Shown piece by piece: positions 33,332-40,569 of a DNA stretch of 42,719 nt; position 1 is the stretch's first letter, and every line of letters starts with the position of its first letter. The position numbers and the translations under genes were made by a program. The notes beneath the pieces were generated by a model. It did not search any database and was not told the origin of the DNA. It was given only the letters and a program-made list of their open reading frames with translations. The DNA is from Verrucomicrobiota bacterium (lineage in GTDB: Bacteria; Verrucomicrobiota; Verrucomicrobiia; Opitutales; Opitutaceae): assembly GCA_014584295.1 (NCBI GenBank), contig JACTNC010000020.1, positions 1-42,719 of the forward strand. Direction: 5' to 3'.

Positions 33332-34867
33332 TCAGAGAAGATCTGCCGCAAGCTCGGCGAGACGGGAGCGCTCTCCCTTCATGAGTTTGACGTGCGCGTG
33401 CAGTGCCTGGCCCTTCATGCGATTGTGCGCATAGACAAGGCCGTTGCTGCGCGCATCGACATAGGGATTGTCGATCTGTGCGGGATCGCCGATGAGGACG
33501 ATCTTCGACCCCTCGCTGATGCGCGTGATCACCGTCTTCACTTCGTGCGGGGTCAGTTGCTGCGCCTCGTCGAGAATAAAAAACCTGCGGGCAATCGAGC
33601 GCCCGCGAATGAACGCGAGCGCCTCGATCTCGACTAGACCGGACCTCAACAGACGCTCGTAGGGCTTGATCGGCGCCGACGGCAACGCAAGCCCTGGCTG
33701 GCTCACGGACGCGGGTTGAGCGGCAGCCATCATGGCCATCACCGTATCGCGTTTCCGGGCCTTCTTCTTCGCGACCTTCTTGGTCGCAAACTGGGGCTCC
33801 TTGATCGGCTTCGATGGAATCAGCACCTCAAGCGCATCGTGATACGGCTGCAACCAGGGCTTCATCTTTTCCTCGAGCGATCCCGGCAGGAATCCGATAT
33901 CCTTGCCGAGGGCAAACACAGGACGCGAAATCGAAAGCCCATCATATCGCCCGCTCTCGTCACATGTCTGATGCAGCGCACAGGCAGTCGACAATAGGGT
34001 CTTTCCTGTCCCCGCCTTACCGAAGCACGTGATCAGCGAAATGCTGTCGTCGAGCAGGGCGTCCATAAAGAACTGTTGCTCGAGATTGCGGGCGCGAATG
34101 GGGATGCCGCCGGGAGCCTTCACGTACTCAGGAATCTTAAGGCGTTTCACGATACCATCGCCGAACCAGCGCGCCGGCATCGTCTTGTCCTGGTCCGATC
34201 GAAGCAGGACGTACTCATTCAGGAAAAGCCCATGAGCCGCCTCCGCTCCGACGTCGAGTTCGCCCTCGGAACAGAAGCGCTGCATCTCATAGACGGTTAC
34301 CGGAATCTCCCGATAGGACTGCTCATCCACCTCGGGCACCTTGTCATTGAGGTAGTCCTCGGATTCGAGCCCGACTGCACGCGCCTTGAGCTGAACATTG
34401 ACATCCTTCGTGACAAGAATGGTGGGCGGGGGAAACTGCTCCTGCACAAACAGCGCACAGGCGATGATTCGATTATCCTTCTTGGTGAGATCCGGAAGAA
34501 TCGCGCGCAGCCGCAACATGGCAGGCGTGTCCGTTCGATTTTCGATCAGATAGCGGTTGATGATAACCGAAAGTGTCCCGCCATTGGAAAGCCGTACGCC
34601 TTCAAGCATTGAACGCGAGTCGGGAAGAAGCTCCTGCAGGATCCGATGAACCCGGCGCGCATTGCGCCCGCGCTCGGTGGACTGCTCCGTCTTGATGGCG
34701 TCGAGTTCTTCCAGCACCTCCACCGGAATGGCGAGGTTGTTGTCCTCAAACTTGAAAATCGATTGAGGATCGTGAAGGAGAACATTGGTATCCAAGACGA
34801 AGGTCTTAATCTTCGTGGATACCTTGAGTTGCGATTGATGGGCAGGAGTCCCGCTCAGGTGTTCCAT
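33332..34867 (-). CDS. PIN domain-PhoH family ATPase
   Basis: The product has 511 residues. The N-terminal PIN domain (about 20-165) shows its first acidic residue in FVLDTNVLL (Asp26), the EELDAIK segment and ILVTKDVNVQLKA. The C-terminal PhoH ATPase has Walker A GKAGTGKT at 283-290 and Walker B FFILDEAQ at 429-436, then the TRISEGSKIVLIGDPAQIDNPY motif. Such PIN-PhoH (YlaK-like) proteins are thought to act as RNA helicase plus nuclease. A low-complexity insertion at about 352-400 (Lys-rich, then Ala/Gln/Pro) separates the Walker motifs and is longer than I would expect. It is convergent with the adenosyltransferase gene, with 39 bp between stops. Confidence 0.93.
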   Translation of the reverse strand: MEHLSGTPAHQSQLKVSTKIKTFVLDTNVLLHDPQSIFKFEDNNLAIPVEVLEELDAIKTEQSTERGRNARRVHRILQELLPDSRSMLEGVRLSNGGTLSVIINRYLIENRTDTPAMLRLRAILPDLTKKDNRIIACALFVQEQFPPPTILVTKDVNVQLKARAVGLESEDYLNDKVPEVDEQSYREIPVTVYEMQRFCSEGELDVGAEAAHGLFLNEYVLLRSDQDKTMPARWFGDGIVKRLKIPEYVKAPGGIPIRARNLEQQFFMDALLDDSISLITCFGKAGTGKTLLSTACALHQTCDESGRYDGLSISRPVFALGKDIGFLPGSLEEKMKPWLQPYHDALEVLIPSKPIKEPQFATKKVAKKKARKRDTVMAMMAAAQPASVSQPGLALPSAPIKPYERLLRSGLVEIEALAFIRGRSIARRFFILDEAQQLTPHEVKTVITRISEGSKIVLIGDPAQIDNPYVDARSNGLVYAHNRMKGQALHAHVKLMKGERSRLAELAADLL

Positions 34868-35038
34868 CGCTTTGTGAATAAGATGGGAGTAACCTGATAA
34901 CCTTCAGGTGTCGATGATCGACTTCGCAGCCACCGTATGATTTTGATCTGTCGACGATTAGCGAAGAAATCGGGCAATCCTCATGCTCAGATGCAGATGT
35001 CGGGAAAGGATATCCACCCGAATTTGCTTAAAAAAAGA

Positions 35039-35070
35039 GGGCGGGCTGCCTACCCCTAAGCAGTCCGCCC
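35039..35070 (-). terminator. Rho-independent terminator, leftward
   Basis: GGGCGGGCTGC (35039-35049) pairs with GCAGTCCGCCC (35060-35070), with one G-T wobble and a 10-nt loop. On the minus strand it is followed by CTCTTTTTTTAA (complement of 35027-35038), a textbook T-tract. On the plus strand a weaker T-rich stretch (ATTGCTTTCTTTGTT) follows, so it may also work rightward. Confidence 0.8.
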
Positions 35071-35093
35071 ATTGCTTTCTTTGTTACCCCAAA

Positions 35094-35112
35094 TCTCCCG
35101 CTAAGCGGGAGA
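35094..35112. repeat. Perfect 8-bp stem hairpin upstream of the terminator
   Basis: TCTCCCGC at 35094-35101 and GCGGGAGA at 35105-35112 form a perfect stem with a 3-nt loop. It could be part of a structured RNA ending at the adjacent terminator. Confidence 0.5.
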
Positions 35113-35418
35113 AGTTATAACCAGAACCACAGAGAAAGACGCTGAACCCCGCGGAAATGTTCGAAATCGGCGGTACTTTTCGCACGTAAGAAACCAACGT
35201 GCTCATAACAAATAACTTATGCTACAAGAATATTTCCAGTAAATTCACCGCGCGCTGCCCGGGACCTGCAATCGGCGTGGAGCTTCATTTGTTTGGGGAC
35301 AAATTTCGGGTGAAGGAAAAGGCAACGGTCTTTGATTCTAGCCGCTAGTCGATGCCACTTTCAATGTCAGGGAACAAGTTCCGCGTTTCCTGCACCCAGT
35401 GGCCCCGTGGTGGGGCTG

Positions 35419-35739
35419 TCACTCAAATCCTCCATCGAACAACGGCCTCGGTGATGATTTCTTTCTCGGCTGAGTCCAAAGTCGCATCCAGTATTCGGCC
35501 AGCCCCCGCATGCTGATGTGCGCCAATCCCTCGTGGGCCACTGTCTCCTTAAGCTCCTTCACTACAGACGCCCGTTCGCGCAAATAGGCCTTGAGTTCGA
35601 CGTCCAGACGACCTGCCGCGTCATGTTCATTCGGAATATTCCGACAGATCGCCCGAACTTTCTCCTGCCAATGCTGTCTCTCATCTCCATGTGTGCTAAC
35701 GTAGTCGGAAAGCACTTGCTCTGCGCGGTTGAGGCCCAT
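35419..35739 (-). CDS. Small protein of unknown function
   Basis: I do not recognise a named family. The product has 106 residues from the ATG at 35739 (an ATG at 35799 would add 20 residues of poor, Trp/His-rich sequence). It is highly charged and helical: LNRAEQVLSDYVSTHGDERQHW, then DAAGRLDVELKAYLRERASVV and GLAHISMRGLAEYWMRLWTQPR. It has no signal peptide, membrane segment or cysteine pair and looks like a soluble cytoplasmic helix bundle. Normal amphipathic helices and a codon use like that of neighbouring genes make it credible as a real gene. It is divergent from the coiled-coil membrane protein gene, with 109 bp between the start codons. Confidence 0.6.
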   Translation of the reverse strand: MGLNRAEQVLSDYVSTHGDERQHWQEKVRAICRNIPNEHDAAGRLDVELKAYLRERASVVKELKETVAHEGLAHISMRGLAEYWMRLWTQPRKKSSPRPLFDGGFE

Positions 35740-35848
35740 GTGGCGAACGTGATGGATGGTCTTCCAAAAACAATGCCATTCCCACACGCACCAAGGCATT
35801 GCATTTTACACGCACGGCACTAGATTCTGTCTGTTCCTCCAAACCTCC

Positions 35849-36664
35849 ATGTGGCAAAAACTTAAAGAACAACTCCCCGCCGTGATCATCACGGTGCTGA
35901 TCATCGGCGGCGCAGCCTACTGGCTGCACAAGCGCACGATTGCCGAGACCATCGCGGCCCAGCAGCATGAGCTCACACTCGTTCGCGAACAAACCAATGC
36001 GGAGATCCGCGCTGCTGCGGAAGAAAACCGCAAGCAGATCGACGCAGTCAATGGCATCCTCAAGGACGCCATTTCCAAACGGTCCGCAGACGTCTTCATG
36101 ACCGATGAGGAAGCTTCCAAGGCCGCCGAGGAGAGAGTCAACAAGCTCGCCGAAGCGATCGCAGTAAAAATTCAGCCCTACAACGCGCTGCCGAAAACTC
36201 CCGAGGAGGCCGAGGCTCAGCAGAATGAGCAGGTGGACAAGGTGGGCGATCGTCTTGCCACCCGCATTCAGCCCATCCTCGAACAGATGGCCTCAGATCA
36301 AAGCCTCACCCGTGACGCAATCAGCAATTACAGTCAGCGCATCTCCGATCAGGTCGGCAATCTGCTCACGGCGGAGCTGGCGAAAAACCAAAAGCTCCAC
36401 AACGATCTCGCGAGCACCCAGGCGGTCGCACGCGAATCCCTCGCGCTCTCCCATGAGGTCACTGCCCTCTACCTGAGTTCCTTCAAGGACCAGGGTGTTC
36501 TGACACGTCTCCTGACACTCCCCGCCAATGTCATCCGCGACGCGTCCAAACTGAGCATCGTAAACAGCTCCGATCGCAAAAAGATCGAGGCCGATCTTGC
36601 CGCGCGCATGAACTCCATCGAAACCCGACTGCGCGAGGTCGCAGCTGCTGACCCGGCGCCGTGA
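35849..36664 (+). CDS. Membrane-anchored coiled-coil protein of unknown function
   Basis: The product has 271 residues. Residues 9-26 (LPAVIITVLIIGGAAYWL) form a single N-terminal membrane helix, followed by HKR; with this charge balance the rest could be either cytoplasmic or periplasmic. Residues 30-260 are almost all helical and rich in Ala, Glu, Gln and Arg, consistent with a long coiled coil (RMNSIETRLREVAAA at the end). No enzymatic motif is visible. Its stop overlaps the GTG start of the peptide-binding lipoprotein (GTGA), so the two are co-translated and probably work together, but I cannot say how. The leader before the ATG is C-rich (CTCCAAACCTCC). Confidence 0.75.
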   Translation: MWQKLKEQLPAVIITVLIIGGAAYWLHKRTIAETIAAQQHELTLVREQTNAEIRAAAEENRKQIDAVNGILKDAISKRSADVFMTDEEASKAAEERVNKLAEAIAVKIQPYNALPKTPEEAEAQQNEQVDKVGDRLATRIQPILEQMASDQSLTRDAISNYSQRISDQVGNLLTAELAKNQKLHNDLASTQAVARESLALSHEVTALYLSSFKDQGVLTRLLTLPANVIRDASKLSIVNSSDRKKIEADLAARMNSIETRLREVAAADPAP

Positions 36665-38340
36665 GGCAACGCGTTTCGTTTACCGCACGCCTGTCAGCGG
36701 GAATCGCGCTATGCGCATTCCCGCTTCTTTTTTCCGCATGCGGAACGCGCGAATCCGCAGTCGAGGCAGGCAATCGCACGCAAACTCTCCTGGTCGGGAA
36801 CCTGAGCGAGCCGAACGACCTTGATCCCCAGATCGCCGACAGCCAGCAAACGTTCAATCTGATCATGGCCCTTATGGAAGGGCTCGCCCAGTATGATGCC
36901 CGCACGTGCGAACCGGTTCCCGCCGTCGCCGAGCACTGGGATGTCTCGCCCGACAAACTGACCTGGACGTTTCACCTTCGGAAAAACGCGGTCTGGTCAA
37001 ATGGAGACCCTGTCACCGCAAACGACTTTGTCTGGTCGTACCAACGCATGCTCACTCCGAGCCTTGGCGCGGAATACGCAGGCATGCTCTTCATCCTCAA
37101 GAACGGCGAGCGCTACTACAGAGGGGAGATCTCCGATTTTTCGAACGTCGGAGTTCATGCGCCCGATCCCCGCACCCTCACCCTGACACTTACCCATCCG
37201 GTCCCCTACCTTCCAAAGCTTGTCTGCCATGCCGCATGGTACCCCGTGCATCGCGCCACCTTGGAAAAATTCGGGCGCCCCTATGAGCGCGGTTCGGCGT
37301 GGACGAGGCCCGGCAATTTCGTCGGCAACGGCTATTTCGATTTGGTTGAATGGATCCCGAACAAGCTGATCCGGATGAAAAAATCCCAGACCTACTGGGA
37401 TCGAAACAACATCAAGCTCGAGTCTGTCGTCTTCCTTCCGATCGAGAACACCTCGACCGAGGAGTCCATGTTTCGCGCCGGCCAGTTGCACATCACCTCA
37501 AGCATTCCGATCGTGAAAATAGCCGTGTATCGAAACGATCCGTCCCTGCGGCCGATGCTGAATCAGGATCCGATGCTCGCCACCTATTTCTATCGGTTCA
37601 ATGTGACGCAGCCTCCGCTCAATGATCCCCGCGTGCGACGCGCACTCACACTGTCGGTCAACCGCCAGCAGATCGTCGAACACGTGACCAAGGGCGGCCA
37701 GATTCCTGCCGGACACCTCACGCCACCCAACATCGCGGGATTCACTGCAACGGCCAATGTGCCGTATGACCCCGCGCAGGCGCGACAACTCCTCGCCGAG
37801 GCTGGTTTCCCCGGAGGAAAAGGATTTCCAAAGGTGGAGTTGCTGTACAACACGAACGAGAGCCACCGGCAGATCGCCGAGGCCATCCAGCAGATGTGGC
37901 GACGCGAATTGGGTATCGAGATTTCCCTGTTCAATCAGGAGGCCAAGGTTTACGTCGAAACAATGCGAACGATGTCCTATCAGATCGCGCGTTACGCGTG
38001 GGTCGGCGACTACCTCGACCCCAGCACGTTTCTCGACACGATGACCACCGGCAATGGCAACAATCAGACCGGGTGGTCAAACGCGGAGTACGACCGCCTG
38101 ATCGCCGCAGCCGAAACCGCAGGTAACGAAACGGAACGCTACGCTTTCTTTCAGCGCTGCGAGGAAATCATCGCCGCCGAAAACCCCATCCTGCCCCTCT
38201 ACTTCTACGTGCGAAACAACCTGCAGCGACCGGAGGTGAAAGGCTGGTACAGCAACCTCCTCGATCTACATCCGCTCAAGGGAGTTTTCCTCCAGCCTGA
38301 ACCCGCGCCCGCTCGCACCACCTCTCCGGGAAGCAGATGA
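36661..38340 (+). CDS. Oligopeptide ABC transporter substrate-binding lipoprotein (SBP family 5)
   Basis: The product has 559 residues from the GTG at 36661. The lipoprotein signal ends in LLFSAC with lipidated Cys27. The family 5 solute-binding pattern is clear: NLSEPNDLDPQIADSQ, then GLAQYDARTCEPVPAVAEHWDVSP with LTWTFHLRKNAVWSNGDPVTANDFVWSYQR, the most conserved stretch of OppA/DppA proteins. Later come RVRRALTLSVNRQQIVE and the C-terminal ILPLYFYVRNN. It binds oligopeptides at the membrane for an ABC importer; the permease and ATPase genes are not in the window. It overlaps the coiled-coil protein gene by 4 bases. Confidence 0.93.
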   Translation: MRQRVSFTARLSAGIALCAFPLLFSACGTRESAVEAGNRTQTLLVGNLSEPNDLDPQIADSQQTFNLIMALMEGLAQYDARTCEPVPAVAEHWDVSPDKLTWTFHLRKNAVWSNGDPVTANDFVWSYQRMLTPSLGAEYAGMLFILKNGERYYRGEISDFSNVGVHAPDPRTLTLTLTHPVPYLPKLVCHAAWYPVHRATLEKFGRPYERGSAWTRPGNFVGNGYFDLVEWIPNKLIRMKKSQTYWDRNNIKLESVVFLPIENTSTEESMFRAGQLHITSSIPIVKIAVYRNDPSLRPMLNQDPMLATYFYRFNVTQPPLNDPRVRRALTLSVNRQQIVEHVTKGGQIPAGHLTPPNIAGFTATANVPYDPAQARQLLAEAGFPGGKGFPKVELLYNTNESHRQIAEAIQQMWRRELGIEISLFNQEAKVYVETMRTMSYQIARYAWVGDYLDPSTFLDTMTTGNGNNQTGWSNAEYDRLIAAAETAGNETERYAFFQRCEEIIAAENPILPLYFYVRNNLQRPEVKGWYSNLLDLHPLKGVFLQPEPAPARTTSPGSR

Positions 38341-38564
38341 GCCTCCAGTAGGCCAGATCGCACGGTCATGCATTCTGCAACCCACGACGGAGTGCGGTCC
38401 GTGCAGATTGCACGCCTCCCCGAAGGGATGGATTTGCCAGCAATGCGCTAAAGACCTTGGATGGACTGATTTACGCATGCCGGGTCCACTGTGGCATGGA
38501 TTGAGATAGGGAATCAACGGGTCTCCTGAACCCGCGCCCGCTTCAACCATCAACCCGCCACACC

Positions 38565-39407
38565 ATGTCGATGCTCGCTGCCACCACGATTGCACACTCC
38601 TCGCATCCATCACCGTCACCCTTCTCACTGACCCGCCTGCATGGCCGAAGGCGCGACTCCGTGACGGAAACCACAACCGCCTCCCGCACCAGCAGTAATG
38701 AAAGGGATCGCGCGCTTGCCGAATCAAAGGCCGAAGCGGCCTATGACGCGGGCTTGGTGAAACGCTACAACACCGGGGATGAATCAGCCTTTGTGGAGAT
38801 CATGGACCGCTACCATGGCAGGATTCTAGGTCTCGCGATGAATCTGCTGCGCAATCGGGCCGACGCGGAGGAAATTGCCCAGGATGCATTCATTCGCGCG
38901 CATCGGGGATTGGCCAATTTTCGCGGTGACTCCTCCCTGGCTACCTGGCTGTACCGCATCGCTCTGAATCTCGCGCGCAATCGCTATTGGTATTTTTTCC
39001 GGCGGCGCAGGCAGGATAGCATCTCCATTGATCGTCCTTTCGGCGAAGAGACCGGAGCGACCTTGGGCGACTTCATTCCCGCCGATCACGGCGATCCGGC
39101 GCAGCAGGCCGTAACGAATGAGTTCGCCGACCTCATCACCACCTGCATGGAGAAACTCGATGCGCGTCACCGCGAGATCCTCACGATGCGCAATTCGCTT
39201 CACCTCCCCTACGAGGACATCGCCCGCGCCCTCTCCATCAACGTCGGCACGGTGAAGAGCCGCATCGCCCGCGCCCGCGAAAGCCTCCGCAAACTCATCG
39301 CCGACACCGCACCGGAATTCAACCACCAGGCAAATGTCGAGGATGACGCCCACTATTTCCTCCCCTCACGCCCGGCATACGGTTGCCAATCCGTAGCCTA
39401 CGCCTGA
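38565..39407 (+). CDS. ECF-type RNA polymerase sigma-70 factor
   Basis: The product has 280 residues. Sigma region 2 lies at about 68-145 (DESAFVEIMDRYHGRILGLA, RNRADAEEIAQDAFIRAHRG, FRGDSSLATWLYRIALNLARN), and region 4 near 200-250 (LDARHREILTMRNSLHLPYEDIARAL, GTVKSRIARARESLRKLI). There is no region 3, as expected of ECF factors. A 60-residue Ser/Thr-rich N-terminal extension and about 25 extra C-terminal residues make it longer than the usual 180-200. No anti-sigma factor gene is adjacent, so control may act through the extensions or from elsewhere. A second ATG at 38571 is possible. The leader is C-rich with no Shine-Dalgarno match. Confidence 0.9.
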   Translation: MSMLAATTIAHSSHPSPSPFSLTRLHGRRRDSVTETTTASRTSSNERDRALAESKAEAAYDAGLVKRYNTGDESAFVEIMDRYHGRILGLAMNLLRNRADAEEIAQDAFIRAHRGLANFRGDSSLATWLYRIALNLARNRYWYFFRRRRQDSISIDRPFGEETGATLGDFIPADHGDPAQQAVTNEFADLITTCMEKLDARHREILTMRNSLHLPYEDIARALSINVGTVKSRIARARESLRKLIADTAPEFNHQANVEDDAHYFLPSRPAYGCQSVAYA

Positions 39408-39427
39408 TCGCAGCGACATATTCGTAG

Positions 39428-39559
39428 CGGGAGCCTCCCGTTCCCGATTCCGACCAATACCGTCCTGCAAGCTCCACGATGCCATAGGAGGTCAGAGCAA
39501 GTCACCCGCTCGCGGTGCCCGGTTCGAGAGCAGGGGGAGCTTCCAGCTCCCCGGTTCGA
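39428..39559. repeat. Pair of hairpins with a flanking direct repeat, REP-like; in a 372-bp gene-free gap
   Basis: The gap 39408-39779 holds no credible gene. It contains CGGGAG-C-CTCCCG (39428-39440) and GGGGAGC-TTCCA-GCTCCCC (39534-39552). The second hairpin is bracketed by two copies of CCCGGTTCGA (39518-39527 and 39550-39559). This resembles a palindromic intergenic repeat, but copies elsewhere in the genome cannot be checked here. Confidence 0.5.
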
Positions 39560-39779
39560 AAAATGCAATGCGTTCCGAAAATAGCAATTCGCAGATGACA
39601 TCGCCCCACTGAGGTAGCCCCTTGCGTTGGACAGCGGATCAAGGTCGTGGTCCTCGCCATTTCGTCGTTGCTCGAGACTCCTGCCCAAGTGAATGCGCCC
39701 AACGCTCACACCCTCCAGAACCGATTCCGGAGATCGATGGATACTAAGAAACGTGTATCCCGCCCGTTGATATCCGAGA

Positions 39780-40445
39780 ATGCGAACTAGAAACATGAGA
39801 AGCATACTGATCCTAATCTTGCTCTCCAGTCAGATAGCTTGTGCGGAAGATCGGAAGTGGTACGAGATGCAATGGAAAACGATCCCTGTTATGATTGGCG
39901 GCATCAGTGGGTTGGCACTGCAGCGCGACACATTGCTTCGTGTGATAGTCCACTCTGAACAAGAGGAATTTGGCTATGGTCCAATACTTCTGTGGAGGGC
40001 AAGAGACGGCGATCAAACAATTCAAATTACCAACTCGCTAGGTGCACTTTCAAAGGCAATTGGCGTCGTTATAGCGAACAATCCCGAGGATCCTCAACGG
40101 CACATGATCAAGAGCGCAGTGTGGAATTATTGCCGATCCATCCGGGCGAAGATTTTGGTTGGTGACGTGCGAAAAGGCGTGCTGGCAGAAATCGCAAAGT
40201 TCGACCCGGAGAAAGCTGCTGAGCTCACGAGAATTGCTCCCGATCTCGTCGAGCATTGGGATCAAGGCGGATGGAAACTCACGTTTTTTATTTTGTCCGA
40301 AGGCGGAGCGGTGGAAAAACATAGCTTCCGTGGAAAGCGTGATCCATTCGCTATCAACGAGCATGTCACGGAATTGGTAGCTGAGGAGGGATCAATGCCT
40401 TCAGGTCGAAGCCGAGCATCGAAGCTCACCGCACCTTCTCCGTGA
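39780..40445 (+). CDS. Exported protein of unknown function, next to the Rhs fragment
   Basis: I do not recognise a family for this 221-residue protein. MRSILILILLSSQIACAED (ATG at 39795, or five codons earlier at 39780) is a clear signal peptide. The mature part is a mixed alpha/beta protein with no membrane helix and one cysteine (WNYCRS). Base composition is lower in GC than in the housekeeping genes. It lies directly 5' of the truncated Rhs tip, where toxin-immunity arrays often keep immunity genes of displaced tips. It may therefore be the immunity protein of an earlier Rhs toxin, but nothing in the sequence proves that. Confidence 0.55.
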   Translation: MRTRNMRSILILILLSSQIACAEDRKWYEMQWKTIPVMIGGISGLALQRDTLLRVIVHSEQEEFGYGPILLWRARDGDQTIQITNSLGALSKAIGVVIANNPEDPQRHMIKSAVWNYCRSIRAKILVGDVRKGVLAEIAKFDPEKAAELTRIAPDLVEHWDQGGWKLTFFILSEGGAVEKHSFRGKRDPFAINEHVTELVAEEGSMPSGRSRASKLTAPSP

Positions 40446-40569
40446 TCAACCAGCCAAGTCCGCGTCGACCAAATGGGCATGGCAAACCCCTGGTTTACTC
40501 GTGGTATGAGACCACTGCCGTCATGCGTGGGGCGTTGACATCGCCGGGTCGCTTTCCGACGCTGGCGGC
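40446..40569 (+). pseudogene. Broken 5' continuation of the Rhs core
   Basis: Upstream of the open Rhs frame, Rhs-like sequence continues in two frames. HAWGVDIAGSLSDAGG (from 40522) is in frame with the downstream gene and matches the WGxDxxGSLxGAGG core, but a TGA lies at 40507-40509. Just before it, in another frame, YSWYETTAVMR (about 40497-40529) could be the preceding residues. A small deletion at about 40527 between VMR and WGVD would explain this. The full-length Rhs 5' region is absent. Confidence 0.5.

Larger units (their letters stand above)
34868..35418. other. Gene-poor stretch with two strong hairpins, possible small RNA
   Basis: These 551 bp contain no credible coding region. 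Two hairpins 24 bp apart (35039-35070 and 35094-35112) are the clear structures. On the minus strand the order is hairpin, linker, hairpin, then a T-run, which would fit the 3' end of a leftward transcript such as a small RNA or the long 3' region of the gene at 35739-35419. The rest shows no obvious repeat. Confidence 0.45.

Noticed and set aside
39398..39805. Minus-strand open frame in the gap before the exported orphan gene
   Set aside because: It overlaps the sigma factor end and the hairpin repeat, and its translation is Arg/Gly/Ser/Cys-rich noise.
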